Source of the DNA: CAVQJU01 sp963729215
GTDB taxonomy: Bacteria > Acidobacteriota > Vicinamibacteria > Vicinamibacterales > CAVVIG01
Reading direction: 5' to 3'
DNA length: 64,000 nucleotides
Assembly (NCBI GenBank): GCA_963729215.1
Contig: CAVSND010000012.1
Coordinates: 22,855-86,854, forward strand
The notes under the pieces were generated by a model. The model saw nothing but the letters and a program-made list of their open reading frames with translations. It had not been told where the DNA came from and ran no database searches. Position numbers and translations under genes: made by a program. This document shows positions 29,260-39,687 of the stretch, one piece after another. The number at the start of each line of letters is the position of its first letter. Within the stretch, counting starts at the first letter, position 1.

Positions 29260-31699
29260 ATGTCATCTGCCTACGTAATGCCGCTCGTTGTCTCGCTCTG
29301 TGTGCTGGCGGGCTTGCTCCTTTGCCTCGCCGCCTTTCGGCTCAGCCGGCGAGTCGTCATCGAACAACGTCGAAGGCGCGAGGCGGAACGCTCGCTCGAG
29401 CGTACCAGTCGGCTCGAGGCCCTGGCGGCGGCGCTGCTGAAAGGCCGCTCGTCACTCGAGGTGAGCGAGGCGTCTCTCGCCGAACTGCTGCCGGCGATCG
29501 GCGCATCGACCGCCGCCATCGCGCTCGCCACCGAGGATGAGACCGAACTGGCCGTGGTGCACACCGTCGGATTCCCCGAGACGGCCGCGACGCCGCCCGC
29601 CGTGCCCCTGGCCTGGAAGACCCTGCTGACCGAGGCCTGGCGAAACCAGGAAGATGTCATCTTCGCGTCACGTGCCGATCATCATCGCTCCTTCGCGCAT
29701 CTCGCGGCCGATCCGCTCTTTGACGACTGCGAGGCCGCCATCGTGCTGCCGCTCCTCGTCCCGGACCGGGCACTCGGCGTCGTCGCGCTTGGCTTTCCGC
29801 GTCCCCACACGTCTTCCGCGGAGGAGCGGCAGTTCCTCGCGAGTGCGGCACAGCTCACGGCGCAGGCGCTCGACGGCGCCGTCCGATACGAGCACGCGCA
29901 GCGGGCACGCGCCAATGCCGAGGCGTATCGCGAGCGGGCGGATATCGAGCTCCGCGAACGGCAGAGGGTGGAGGAAGCGCTTCGAGAAAGCGAAGTCAAG
30001 TATCGGGCGCTCGCGGCGCGGACGAACCGGCTTTACACGCTGAGCGCCGGGCTGTCCGAGGCGGTCAGCCTCGAGGCCATCGCCAAGGTGATCGTCCGCC
30101 GGGGGAAAAAGGTGGCCGGGGCGTCCTCCGGCTTCGTCGCCCTGCTGGTCGAAGGCGCGCAGTTCGAAACGCTCTACACGGACGAGAATCCTCCGCAGAA
30201 CGGAGGAACAGGACACCGCTTCCCGGCCGAGCCGGGACTCTGCGCCACGGCCGCCGTGGAGAATGGCCGAGCCTGTCTACGTCGGATCGTTTGCCGAGTG
30301 GCAGCAGCACTACCCGCGGTCGGCCGCTGCGGCCGCGGACGGGGGCTACGCATCGGCGGCCGTGCTTCCCTTGCTCGTCAAAGGCTCCGCGATTGGCGTG
30401 CTGTCGTTCTATTTCACCGTGCCGGTCAATTTCGACGAGGACTATCGCGCGCTGCTGACCTCCGTGGCGCAGCATGCGGCGCAGGCGGTCGATCGGGCCC
30501 GGTTGTACGAGGCGACACAGCAGGCACGCGCCGACGCCGAGGCCGCGAATCGATCGAAGGACGATTTTCTCTCCATCGTGTCGCACGAGCTCCGCACGCC
30601 TTTGAGCGCGGTGCTGGGCTGGGCGTCGATGCTGCGCAATCACACGCTGGATGCCTCTCGCGCGCCGCGCGCGATCGAGGCGATTTACAACAACGCCACG
30701 CAGCAGGTGCACCTGATTGACGAACTGCTCGACGTGTCGCGCATCGTCGCCGGCCGCGCGTCCCTGGATGTCCGCGTCATCGATCTGGCCGAGAGCGTAC
30801 GCGGCGCCGTCGAGACCATCCTGCCGGTCGCGGAAGCCAAGGGCGTCGAGGTGTGCCCCGATCTGAAGCCCGGCTGCGTCTATGTCGTGGCCGACCCCCA
30901 CCGTATCGAACAGGTCTTCGTCAACCTGCTCGGCAACGCCGTCAAGTTCACGCCGCAGAGTGGGCGCATCACCGTGCAGATCGCGGCGTCGGATACGTCG
31001 ATCGACGTGCGGGTCAGCGATACGGGCCGGGGCATCGATCCGGCATTCCTCCCGCACGTCTTCGAACAATTCCGCCAGGCAGACGGAACGATCGCAAGGA
31101 GTGCCGGCGGCCTTGGGCTCGGGTTGTTCATCGCGCGCCGGCTGGTGGACGCCCACGGCGGCTGTATCCGGGCGGAAAGCGAGGGCGAAGGCCGGGGCGC
31201 GACATTCATCGTCTCGCTGCCGCCGGCGAACCACACCCCGGCCACGTACGCGCTCTCCGACAAGGCCCTTCCCCACGCGGACGATCCGCCCGCCGACCTC
31301 CCCTCGCTCACCGGTCTTCGAGTCATGCTCGTGGACGATGACGCCGACGTGCGCGACGTGATGTCGTCCGTGCTGAGCCAGTGCGGCGCTCTCGTGACAT
31401 GTGCGGATTCGGCCCGCGAGGCACTGCGGCTGCTCACGGGAGGCCAACGGATCAATGTCCTGCTCTCGGATATCGCCATGCCGGGTGAAGATGGCTACGA
31501 GCTGATTCGGCAGGTACGCGCACTGTCGGCGAGCGTGGCGGGCCTTCCCGCGGCGGCGGTGACCGCCTTCGCCGGCACGGAGGAACGCGAACGCGCCCTC
31601 GCGGCCGGATTCCAGATGCATCTCGCGAAGCCCCTTCTTCCCGAGACGCTCGTCAACGCCGTCGCGAGACTTGCAGAGGTCCCGACAACCGCGGACTGA
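29260..31699 (+). CDS. Hybrid sensor histidine kinase with two GAF domains and C-terminal receiver, one frameshift
   Basis: Reading across a frame change near 30265 gives a protein of about 813 residues. The order is an N-terminal membrane helix (about residues 6-26), GAF 1 (about 50-205), a coiled linker, and GAF 2 (about 250-420). Then come HisKA with SHELRTPLSAV (His about 442), the HATPase domain with NLLGNAVKFTP, DTGRGIDP and GGLGLGLFIARR, and a receiver with VDDDADV and LLSDIAMPG (Asp about 737). The receiver suggests a phosphorelay or self-regulation. No separate regulator gene is next to it. The start at 29260 has no good ribosome site. Confidence 0.87.
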
Positions 31700-31894
31700 G
31701 CCGATGGTCACCGGGTCCGTAAACAGCCGTCCCGCGCTTCTCACCCCGCCCCGCCTTACATTTTCATTTCGGATGTCGCGTGATCGATTCCGGCGGGCGT
31801 ATGCAGTTTCAGCAGGGATCACGTGCCGTCGAAAGAAGCACACAAGGGACGCGTAAGGATTTCGACATTCTGAAGATGTGGGCCGGAGGGCAGC

Positions 31895-32287
31895 ATGAGA
31901 ATCGCGCGGAAGTCACTGGTTCACGTCATCGCGCTGGCAGCAGCGGCGCTTTTTGCGGGTTGCACGAGTTCGTCCACGACCGCGCCAAGCACGACCACAC
32001 CGACCTCTACGGGTTCGAGCCTGATCTCCGTCACGAGCATGCCGCCGACATTTGTCCTCGGCGTGACCGGCGACATCGACGTCACGCTCACGGGAAACCC
32101 GACCAAGACGTCGACAATCAAAGTGGACTTCGGCGATCAGTCGGCGGCGGTGACCATGACTGCCGTGAGCAACGCACTGTTCCCGCATGCCTACTCGAGA
32201 TTGGGAACGTTCACGGTCAACGTCACCGTGACCATGCCGGACGGCAGCGTCGTCACCAAAACAGCTGACGTGTCCGTCCTTCCGTAG
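31895..32287 (+). CDS. Small lipoprotein with PKD-like domain
   Basis: A 130-residue protein with a lipoprotein signal (LVHVIALAAAALFAGC, Cys about residue 22) and a Ser/Thr-rich linker (about 23-43). One Ig/PKD-like beta-sandwich follows: KVDFGDQSAAVTMTAV resembles the PKD DFGDG strand, and the segment ending GTFTVNVTV the closing strands. GGAGGGCAGC precedes the ATG. PKD domains usually serve as surface binding or spacer modules. It lies between the hybrid kinase and the TPR lipoprotein; its function is unknown. Confidence 0.75.
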   Translation: MRIARKSLVHVIALAAAALFAGCTSSSTTAPSTTTPTSTGSSLISVTSMPPTFVLGVTGDIDVTLTGNPTKTSTIKVDFGDQSAAVTMTAVSNALFPHAYSRLGTFTVNVTVTMPDGSVVTKTADVSVLP

Positions 32288-32398
32288 CGCGGCTGACGAA
32301 CGGGCCAATCCCCCGATTCACCCGCCATCGAAATATCAGCGAAGCACTGCCTTCTTCCGGGTATAGTTGCGCCTTCTCACACCGACAGGGGGTTAGGA

Positions 32399-33853
32399 AT
32401 GAAGCGATTGCTCGTCTCGCTCGGCGCGGTCCTGTCGTTGATTTCGTGTTCCAGCGCGCCGGCCCCGGAGCCGGCGAAACCGCCAGCGGAGATTCCGATC
32501 ACCTCAAAGTCGCCTGAGGCGATCGAACACTTCAAGAAGGGCCGCGATCTGGTGGATAACCAGCGACCCGCTGAAGCCGTCCTTGAACTGGACCAGGCCG
32601 TCAAACTCGATCCCGATTTCGCGCTGGGACTCGCTTACCACGGGCTCGCGGTGCCGGGCGGGGACGGTTTGAAGGACCTGGAGCAGGCGAGCGCCAAGGC
32701 TGCTGCGGCATCGAAGCCGGAACAACTGATGATTGCCGCGCTGCTGTCCGGCCGGACGAGCGAGTTCACGAAGAGCTCGGACCTCTGGAAGCAGTTGACC
32801 GAAGCCGTGCCTGGCGACTGGCGCGCGCATATGGGCCGCGGCACGCAGTTGTTTACTCTCGGCAAATACAGTGAAGCGCTCGAGGCCCTGACCAAGGCCA
32901 CCGCGCTCAACCCGAATGCCGGTCCCGCCTACAACATGATCGGCTACGCCCACCTGTTCCAGGGCGAAGCCGGTCCCGCTGTCGAGGCGCTGCAGAAATA
33001 CGCGAGCCTGGCGCCGACCGAACCCAATCCACAGGATTCTCTCGGCGAAGCGCTCATGGCCAACGGGCAATTTGCCGAATCGGAAGCCGCGTTCCAGAAG
33101 GCGGTCAGTCTGTCGCCGCAGTTCGGCGGGGCCTGGGAAGGCGTCGCCTACACGAAATTCTTCAGAGGCGACTGGGCCGGTGGACAGGCCGCAGTGGCTA
33201 AAGCCTACGAAGCGGCCTCCCGCAATCCCGAGCGCATGACCGCAAAGCGCCTGGCGGCGTACGGGAGGCTCGCGGAAGGCCAGACGGCCAAAGGGCTGAC
33301 GGAGCTCGACGCCCTGGCAAAGGCTCCTGACGCGCCGAACGCGGCCGCGACCGCCTCCGTTGATCGGGCGGGAGCCCTGGTCGAGAGCGGCCGTTACCGG
33401 GATGCCATCACCGAAGCGGCAAAGGCCCTGCAGGCGGCCGATGGCGGGCAGCTTCCGCCGGGAGCGACGCTCAGCGTGCGCAACTTCGCCCTGAGTGTCA
33501 CCGCTGCCGCCCAGGGACGTTCGGGCGATGCGGCAGGCGCGGAGAAGACCGTCGCCGTGCTTCAGAAACAGGCGGAGTCGCGCCCCGACGATCCGTTTGC
33601 GGCCACGTCACTCCATTTTGCACAGGGAATGCTCGCCGTCGTGCAGAAGGACATGAAAGCCGCACGAACGCACTTCGAGATGTGCACCGAACAGGACTTC
33701 GCGTGTCACTGGCAAGCCTGGGAGGTCAGCCGCAAGGCCGGCGATAAAGCCGGCGCGGACGCATCCCTTGCGCGCCTGACGAAGTTGTATGTGCGAGACC
33801 CGCTCTACATGTACGCGCGCACCATGACCAAGAGTGGGGCGCCACGCAAGTGA
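32399..33853 (+). CDS. TPR-repeat lipoprotein
   Basis: A 484-residue protein with a lipoprotein signal (MKRLLVSLGAVLSLISCSS, Cys at about 17) and a Pro-rich spacer. Tetratricopeptide repeats run over most of the length, for example AIEHFKKGRDLVDNQRPAEA, LGKYSEALEALTKATALNP, GPAYNMIGYAHLFQGEAG and GQFAESEAAFQKAVSLSP. TPR arrays form a helical scaffold for protein contacts, so it is probably a periplasmic-face assembly or binding factor. There is no attached enzymatic domain. It ends 16 bases from the convergent carboxypeptidase-regulatory gene. Confidence 0.85.
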   Translation: MKRLLVSLGAVLSLISCSSAPAPEPAKPPAEIPITSKSPEAIEHFKKGRDLVDNQRPAEAVLELDQAVKLDPDFALGLAYHGLAVPGGDGLKDLEQASAKAAAASKPEQLMIAALLSGRTSEFTKSSDLWKQLTEAVPGDWRAHMGRGTQLFTLGKYSEALEALTKATALNPNAGPAYNMIGYAHLFQGEAGPAVEALQKYASLAPTEPNPQDSLGEALMANGQFAESEAAFQKAVSLSPQFGGAWEGVAYTKFFRGDWAGGQAAVAKAYEAASRNPERMTAKRLAAYGRLAEGQTAKGLTELDALAKAPDAPNAAATASVDRAGALVESGRYRDAITEAAKALQAADGGQLPPGATLSVRNFALSVTAAAQGRSGDAAGAEKTVAVLQKQAESRPDDPFAATSLHFAQGMLAVVQKDMKAARTHFEMCTEQDFACHWQAWEVSRKAGDKAGADASLARLTKLYVRDPLYMYARTMTKSGAPRK

Positions 33854-33869
33854 ACGATCGGGTCAGCGA

Positions 33870-34993
33870 TCACTGAGACGGGCGTCGAACGATCACGCGA
33901 ACGCCTCTGACGTCGGCGTCCGTCACGACGATCTCGGCTGGCGGCTCGGACCGGCCGAGGTCCGAGCTGCTGAACGAGACAATCCCGCCCGTGGCGCCGA
34001 TGCTGCGACCCGCGGCACCGCCAACGCCTCCGTTATTCATGATCACCGGGACCATGGCCGTGGCGCGGTAGCTCCCCGCCGAGACATCGTCGATCACGAA
34101 TCGGCCATCCTCCCCGCTCTGCGCGTTGCCGGCCGGCCCCATGAACATCCCGTTGCGCGGGTCGCCCATCAACATCACCATCGCGCGTGCGACCGGCATG
34201 CCATCGTCTCCCACGACGACCCCGATACGCGGAATGCGGGGGCCGATTGCATGGTAAACACGAGGCTGCCCACCTCCGCGCCCGCCGCCACCGCCACGGA
34301 CTGTGCGCCGGCCGGGTCGGCCGTGCCCGGGTAGTACGTTGTGGCGGGTACGGTCCGCGCGCTCCCGTTGGACGCGGGTGGCGCCGCGGATCTGCTCACC
34401 CCAAGGGCGTTAGTCCCTCGCATGGCCGCAATGTAATACTCGCCGGGCGCGAGACCAGCCAACCGAAATTCCCCGAGGTCGTTTGTCTGCTGCATGCCTT
34501 GCATGGGCGCGGGAACGAATCGCGGCGGCGCGCCGCCGACGGACTCGTTGACCCTGCGCATTGCCATGACGCGCGCGTCGGTGAAAGGCTCGCCCGACGG
34601 ATCCAGGACTTTCCCCGCGATGACGCCGCCACGCTGCAGCTGGACGCGAACACCGTCTGCGATCTGACCGGCGACAACCTGGACCGTGCTCGGACGCCCC
34701 CCTGCGCCTGGGTTGAACAGCGGCGCGAACCCGGTCTTTTGTACCTCGAAGCGGTATTCGCCTGGCGAGAGTCGATCGAACGCGAATCGGCCATCCTGGT
34801 CCGTGATGGCTTGCGGCGGCCCGCCAATCATCGGTCCATTCGGTCGTCCCATTGGAAGCAGCATGACCCTGGCGCCTGGGATGGGCGTGTTTCCGCCCTC
34901 AACCGTGACGCGACCGGCGATACCTCCGGTTGTCGCGACCGGCGCGGCCTGGCTCAACGACAGCGCGACGACGAGGCCGACGAGTGTCAGCAT
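33870..34993 (-). CDS. Secreted carboxypeptidase-regulatory-like domain protein, one frameshift
   Basis: About 374 residues with a signal peptide (LVGLVVALSLSQAAPVA) and three repeated Ig-fold modules of the carboxypeptidase regulatory type. Each shows the pattern G.V...G.P...A.V...DGRF.....PGEY: GGIAGRVTVEGG...DQDGRFAFDRLSPGEYRF, GVIAGKVLDPSG...LGEFRLAGLAPGEYYI, and, after a frame change near 34220, GVVVGDDGMPV...GEDGRFVIDDVSAGSY. Such domains are found in many surface proteins and in TonB-receptor plug extensions, but no outer-membrane barrel is present here. It is convergent with the TPR lipoprotein. Confidence 0.8.
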
Positions 34994-35089
34994 GGCGTAA
35001 CCTCGATTTTCACATTAGACGCCGGACTGCCCTTTATGGCCATGTAAAATCTGGGCAGGCTACAATTCGCCAGCCGGAGGGAATCGGGT

Positions 35090-35554
35090 ATGGCGTTCGA
35101 GCTGATCGTCAACGGAAGCCGTCATGCCGTCGATGCCGACCCGCAGACGCCGCTCCTCTGGGTCATCCGGGACCACGTCGGGCTGACCGGCACCAAGTTC
35201 AGCTGCGGCATCGGCCGGTGCGGTGCGTGCACCCTGCATGTCGATGGGCGCGCGATCCGCTCCTGCAGCGTCCCCGCCGCGATGGCGATCGGCAAGCCGA
35301 TCGCGACAATCGAAGGCGTGTCGCCGGACGGCACCCACCCCATCCAGATCGCCTGGAAAGAATTCGACACACCGCAATGCGGATACTGCCAGTCCGGCAT
35401 GATCATGAGCGCGCTCGCGCTGCTGAAGCAGCGTCCGAACCCCTCTGACGCCGACATCGATGCGCAGGTCACGAATGCCTGCCGCTGCAGCACGTACCAC
35501 CGAGTCAGACAGGCGATCCACCTGGCCGCGGACCTGATGAAGGCGAAGGTGTAA
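35090..35554 (+). CDS. [2Fe-2S] subunit of a second molybdenum hydroxylase
   Basis: A 154-residue iron-sulfur subunit with both cluster motifs: FSCGIGRCGACTLHVDG with RSCSVP, and QCGYCQSGMIMSA with NACRCSTYHR. It has the IorA-like length and lacks any FAD domain. The large subunit starts two bases after this stop, so the pair is translationally linked. It differs clearly from the paralogue at 24504 (for example CRCSTYHR against CRCGTYPR), so the two complexes are probably not recent duplicates. Confidence 0.92.
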   Translation: MAFELIVNGSRHAVDADPQTPLLWVIRDHVGLTGTKFSCGIGRCGACTLHVDGRAIRSCSVPAAMAIGKPIATIEGVSPDGTHPIQIAWKEFDTPQCGYCQSGMIMSALALLKQRPNPSDADIDAQVTNACRCSTYHRVRQAIHLAADLMKAKV

Positions 35555-35556
35555 TC

Positions 35557-37881
35557 GTGGAGATCAACCGCCGCGACTTTCTCGCGACCGTCGCCGCCGC
35601 CCAGGGGGCCTTCGTCCTCGGCTTCTGGATGCCGCAGAAGGCCGGCGCGCAGACCGTGCGAAACAGCACGTGGTATCAAGAGCCCGCCACGCCCGAGGTC
35701 AATGCGTGGATCGTCGTCGCGCCCGATGACACGGTGACGATCCGCATCGCCCAGACGGAGCTCGGCCAGGGTGTCTGGACCTCGAACGCGATGATGGTCT
35801 GCGAGGAATTGCAGTGCGACTGGACGAAGGTCCGCCCGCAATACGCGTCGGCGAACCGCGATGCACGCGAAAAGGCGCCTGCCTGGACGCTCAACGTCAT
35901 GGGCAACGGCGCCACGGATCCGAAAGGCGGCGGCGAACCGGGGTTCGGCACTCGCGATCGTCGAGGCGTCTCGGGGATTCCCGACAGCCTGTATCGGCGC
36001 ATGCGGACGAACGCGGCGTCCTCGGTCAAAGACGGCCGTTATTACCTGCAGCTTGCGGGAGCCGAAGCGCGCGAGCGTCTGCTGCTTGCCGCGGCGCAAC
36101 TCTGGAGCGTGCCCGCCGCGGAATTGACGGCGAAGAACAGCGTCATCACGCACGCGCCGAGCGGCCGCACCACGACGTACGGCAAGATCGCCCATCTGGC
36201 CGCTGAAACGCCGCATCCGCATCCGGAAACGATCACCATCAAGCCGCCAGACCAATGGACGCTGATGGGCACCGAGCAGAAAAACCTCGACGTGCCGATG
36301 AAGGTGACCGGGCAGACGGTGTACGGGATCGACGTCCGCGTCCCCGGCATGAAATGGGCGGCCGTGAAGGCGTGCCCCGTCTATGGCGGCGACGTCAAGA
36401 GCTACGACTTCGACGCGATTCGCACGATGCCCGGCGTGCGCTCCGCGGTGCAGTTCCCGATCCCGGATCCCGCGCTGTGCCGCGGCCGCGTCTTCAGCGG
36501 CGGCGTCGCCGTCATCGCCGATACCTGGTACCAGGCCAGGAAGGCGATCGATCGCATGCCGATCGAGTGGGACATTCCTCGCGAGCTCGCCTCGGTCACC
36601 ACTGCGGGCATGCACCAGGAGCTGGTGGCCGCGCTCGACAACCCCGGCAACGTGCGCGTCAACCAGGGCGATGTCGAGGCAGGCTTCGCCAAGGCCGCCA
36701 GAATCGTCGAGGCGACGTACTCGACCCCGTACCTGGCACGCGCGCGCATGGAGCCCGGCAACGCCACCGTGCTCGTCGGGAGCGATCGCGTTGACATCTG
36801 GATCGGCGATCAGAGCCCGCAGGAAACGCGGTTCAGCGCGTCAAAGATCACGGGGATTCCCGAAGAGAACGTCCACCTCCACATGTGCCACCTGGGCGGT
36901 GGCTTCGGCCGCAACGGCAACGGCCCGCAGGCCGAGCAGGCCATCATGATCGCGAACGCCAACCGCGGCGTCCCGATCCACATGCTCTGGACGCGCGAGG
37001 AAGACTTCGTCGGCACCACCTATCGCGCCATGGGCGTCGCCCGCCTGAAGGCCGGCCTCGACGCCGATGGCTGGCCGATCGCGCTCGACGTCCGCACCTC
37101 GATGCAGGAAGGCGGGTTCGGCCCGGACGCCTCGTTCGACATCATTTCGCGCTACCACGTGCCGGCCTATCGCTACTCGTTCCACACGACGAAGTTCCAC
37201 GTGCCCGTCGGCACGCGGCGCGGCGTCGGCCAGGCCGCGCACGAGTTCTATCGCGAGAGTTTCATCGACGAGCTCGCGCGCGCGGCGGGACAAGATCCTT
37301 ATCACTACCGCCGCGAGCTCCTCCTCCGCGGCAGCCTCCCCTACAAGCACGACATGATCAAGGCGCTCGACATGGCAGCCGAGATGTCTGGCTGGGGAAC
37401 GCCGCTCCCGCGGGGCAAGGCCCGCGCCATCGGCCTCGAGGAACGAGGGGCGGAAGGCAACGGCATGGCGACGATCAGCGCCATGGTGCACACCGTGTCG
37501 GTGAGCCGCGAAGGAAAGGTCAGGCTGGAACGCGTCGACGTCGCGCACGACACCGGCTTCGGCCTGGTCAACCCGCTCTCGGTGAAAAAGCAGATCGAAG
37601 GCCAGATCACCTGGTTCTACAACGATGCCATGCACCAGGCGACGACGATCGCGGACGGGCACGTCGTCGAGAACAACTTCAATACGTTCCCGTTGTCGCG
37701 CATCGACGAGGACCCGCCCGAGATCAACATACGCTTCTTCCCGACGGGACACTGGCTGATCGGCATGGGTCACGATCGCGCCACGTCGGTCCAATCCGCG
37801 ATCGGCGACGCGATCTTTCAAATTACCGGCAACCGCTTCCGCGATCTGCCGTACGGCCGGCACGATCTCAGCTGGCGCTGA
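35557..37881 (+). CDS. Molybdopterin-binding subunit of an isoquinoline/aldehyde oxidoreductase-type hydroxylase
   Basis: The catalytic partner of the preceding gene, 774 residues with a GTG start. The N-terminus has a twin-arginine signal (NRRDFLATVAAAQGAFVLGFW). Family segments include TIRIAQTELGQGVWTSNAMMVCEEL, GWKYDG-like substrate-channel stretches, CHLGGGFGRNGNG, and MLWTREEDF. A C-terminal GMGHDRATSVQSAIGDAI lies where the catalytic Glu is normally found. In this copy no clear Glu is seen at that spot (GMGHDRA against GTGEEIM in the other copy), which deserves checking. It is followed by a YncE-like propeller protein, a common companion of periplasmic dehydrogenases. Confidence 0.88.
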   Translation: MEINRRDFLATVAAAQGAFVLGFWMPQKAGAQTVRNSTWYQEPATPEVNAWIVVAPDDTVTIRIAQTELGQGVWTSNAMMVCEELQCDWTKVRPQYASANRDAREKAPAWTLNVMGNGATDPKGGGEPGFGTRDRRGVSGIPDSLYRRMRTNAASSVKDGRYYLQLAGAEARERLLLAAAQLWSVPAAELTAKNSVITHAPSGRTTTYGKIAHLAAETPHPHPETITIKPPDQWTLMGTEQKNLDVPMKVTGQTVYGIDVRVPGMKWAAVKACPVYGGDVKSYDFDAIRTMPGVRSAVQFPIPDPALCRGRVFSGGVAVIADTWYQARKAIDRMPIEWDIPRELASVTTAGMHQELVAALDNPGNVRVNQGDVEAGFAKAARIVEATYSTPYLARARMEPGNATVLVGSDRVDIWIGDQSPQETRFSASKITGIPEENVHLHMCHLGGGFGRNGNGPQAEQAIMIANANRGVPIHMLWTREEDFVGTTYRAMGVARLKAGLDADGWPIALDVRTSMQEGGFGPDASFDIISRYHVPAYRYSFHTTKFHVPVGTRRGVGQAAHEFYRESFIDELARAAGQDPYHYRRELLLRGSLPYKHDMIKALDMAAEMSGWGTPLPRGKARAIGLEERGAEGNGMATISAMVHTVSVSREGKVRLERVDVAHDTGFGLVNPLSVKKQIEGQITWFYNDAMHQATTIADGHVVENNFNTFPLSRIDEDPPEINIRFFPTGHWLIGMGHDRATSVQSAIGDAIFQITGNRFRDLPYGRHDLSWR

Positions 37882-37902
37882 GATCGCGTCACGGAGACTC
37901 TT

Positions 37903-38944
37903 ATGAAAAAACGAACTGTTGTCCGTTCCGTGGCTGCCGCACTGGTGCTCGTGTCGGCCAACGTCGTCAGCCTTGGCAGCCGCAGACCCGAACAACCCCA
38001 CCGGCAGCAAGGGCCTGATCCTGGTCGACAAACGCGGTCACTACGTCCGGTTCTTCGATCCGAAGACCGAGAAGGAGCTGTCCAGTTTTCCCACGGGCCA
38101 GGGGGCGGCGCACGACCTCGCCATCTCGCCGGATCTCAAGACCGCATACATCCCCGTCTACGGTGACGGCGTCTACAACCGGAACCCGAACCCGGGCCAG
38201 AGCATTCTGATTGTCGATCTCGGCTCCCAGAAGCTTGCCGGCACGATCGATATCGCACCGTACCAGGCGCCGCATGGCATTCAGATCGACGCTCGCGGCA
38301 AGCTGTACGTCGTCTGCGACATCAGCAGGAAACTGCTCGTGATCGATCCGGCCGCGCGCAAGATCGAATCGGTCATCGACATCGAAGGTACGGGGCACTG
38401 GATCGCCGTGTTGCCGGACGCCAGCAAGGCGTACGTCTCGAACCAGTCGGGCCAGGAGTTCATCAGCGTGGTCGACCTGAAGACCAGGACGATGATCGGC
38501 AAGATCCCGGTCGCGGGCGGCGCCCGCGGCATCGTCGCGTCATCCGACGGCAAGCGCGTCTTTGCCATCCAGGGCCAGGCGCCGCACCTGGTCGTCATCG
38601 ATCCGGCGTCAGACACCATCCTCGATCGGATCGAGTTGCAGGGGCACACCGAAGCCGGCTACAAGCTCAGAGCGAGCCTCGATGGGCGGACGCTCCTCAT
38701 CTGCAGCGGCATCGGTGGAATGGACTCCTACATCAACATCCTGGACGTCGGCGACCTTCGCGGGAAACAGCAGGTCCTCCGCGCCGGCAAGAGCTCGATG
38801 GGCTTCGCGTTTGCGCCCGACGGTCAGACGGCGCTCGTGCTGAACGATGGCGACGGCACCGTCACGGTGATCGATCTCAAGTCAAAGACCGTCAGGAACA
38901 CGTTCAAGGGCGGGACCGGGATAGAAACGGCGAGCTACTACTGA
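37903..38944 (+). CDS. Secreted YncE-like (YVTN) beta-propeller protein, one frameshift
   Basis: The ATG at 37903 (GGAG upstream) starts a signal peptide (MKKRTVVRSVAAALVLVSA). A frame change near 37975 then continues as LAAADPNNPTGSKGLILVDK. The body (about 347 residues in total) is a seven-bladed YVTN/YncE propeller with repeats such as LAISPDLKTAYIPVYGDG, IAVLPDASKAYVSNQSG, GIVASSDGKRVFAIQGQ and FAFAPDGQTALVLNDGDG. It starts 22 bases after the Mo-hydroxylase large subunit and is probably in its operon. A role in binding or in electron-transfer accessory work outside the membrane is inferred from context only. Confidence 0.84.
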
Positions 38945-39032
38945 GGCGCCACAGGTGACGGCCGGCGGCCGCCTGCCCTCATTGGGGTGAGAGCAAGCGG
39001 CTGCGACCAATCCGCACGAACAGCGTTCCGGC

Positions 39033-39647
39033 CTAGGGGTTCTCCCCGGCAAACGCGTCGCACGACACGTTGGGGTTCCAGTTCGTGAACGTACCGTTGG
39101 GGTTGTCCTTCCACGCCCAGACATGCAGTGTGTAGAACGCCTTGAGGCCGAAGCGATTCGGACTGTCGAACAGGTGAAACAGCTGTCCCATGAGCTCGGG
39201 CGGGCCCTTGTGTTTCGGATTGGCGTCCCACTCTTCCTTGTCGACCAGATAGTCGGCGCCGGTCAATCGCAGCCGGCCGTTCGGCAGCGGCTCATAGAGC
39301 AGGATCTCGGGATAGTTGACGTTCACGTCGCCGTCGCCCAATAGCGATCCATTCAGGAAGTGCATGCCCATCGCGCCGAAATCCCCTCCGCTGACGCAGC
39401 CGAATACGAGGGCATAGTCGGGACCGGCGTTCTCCACGTTCTGGAATTGCTCAGTCGCATGTCTGACGGCCGTGACAAGCGCGCTCGCCTGCTTCTTCTG
39501 CTCAGGGGTCTGTTCGTGATGAGCCGCCGCCATGCGCGAGTGGTCGTGGTCGTCCTGCGCGAGCGCGCGAGACGACCCAGCGGCCACGAGAGCCAGGGCG
39601 CCGAGGATCGGATATACGAACGTCGTAGCGACTCGTCCAGTCTTCAT
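39033..39647 (-). CDS. Secreted hypothetical protein, 204 aa
   Basis: The start at 39647 has an ideal GGAGG ribosome site. The protein begins with a signal peptide (PILGALALVAAGSSRALAQ) and a His/Asp-rich stretch (DDHDHSRMAAAHHEQ) that might bind metal. The mature part contains MGMHFLNGSLLGDG, PEILLYEPLPNGRLRLTGADYLV and a Trp-rich C-terminus (HVWAWKDNPNGTFTNWNPNVSC). It belongs to a conserved hypothetical family with no function that I know. It lies 40 bases downstream of the acetyltransferase on the same strand. Confidence 0.8.
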   Translation of the reverse strand: MKTGRVATTFVYPILGALALVAAGSSRALAQDDHDHSRMAAAHHEQTPEQKKQASALVTAVRHATEQFQNVENAGPDYALVFGCVSGGDFGAMGMHFLNGSLLGDGDVNVNYPEILLYEPLPNGRLRLTGADYLVDKEEWDANPKHKGPPELMGQLFHLFDSPNRFGLKAFYTLHVWAWKDNPNGTFTNWNPNVSCDAFAGENP

Positions 39648-39687
39648 CGAAAGAACCTCCGGAAATGAAAATGAAAAGATACAGGGA

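Noticed and set aside
30065..31843. Long minus-strand open frame (592 codons) opposite the hybrid kinase
   Set aside because: Arg/Gly/His-rich composition with no domain sense. It mirrors a high-GC coding gene with clear kinase motifs, so it is an antisense shadow.
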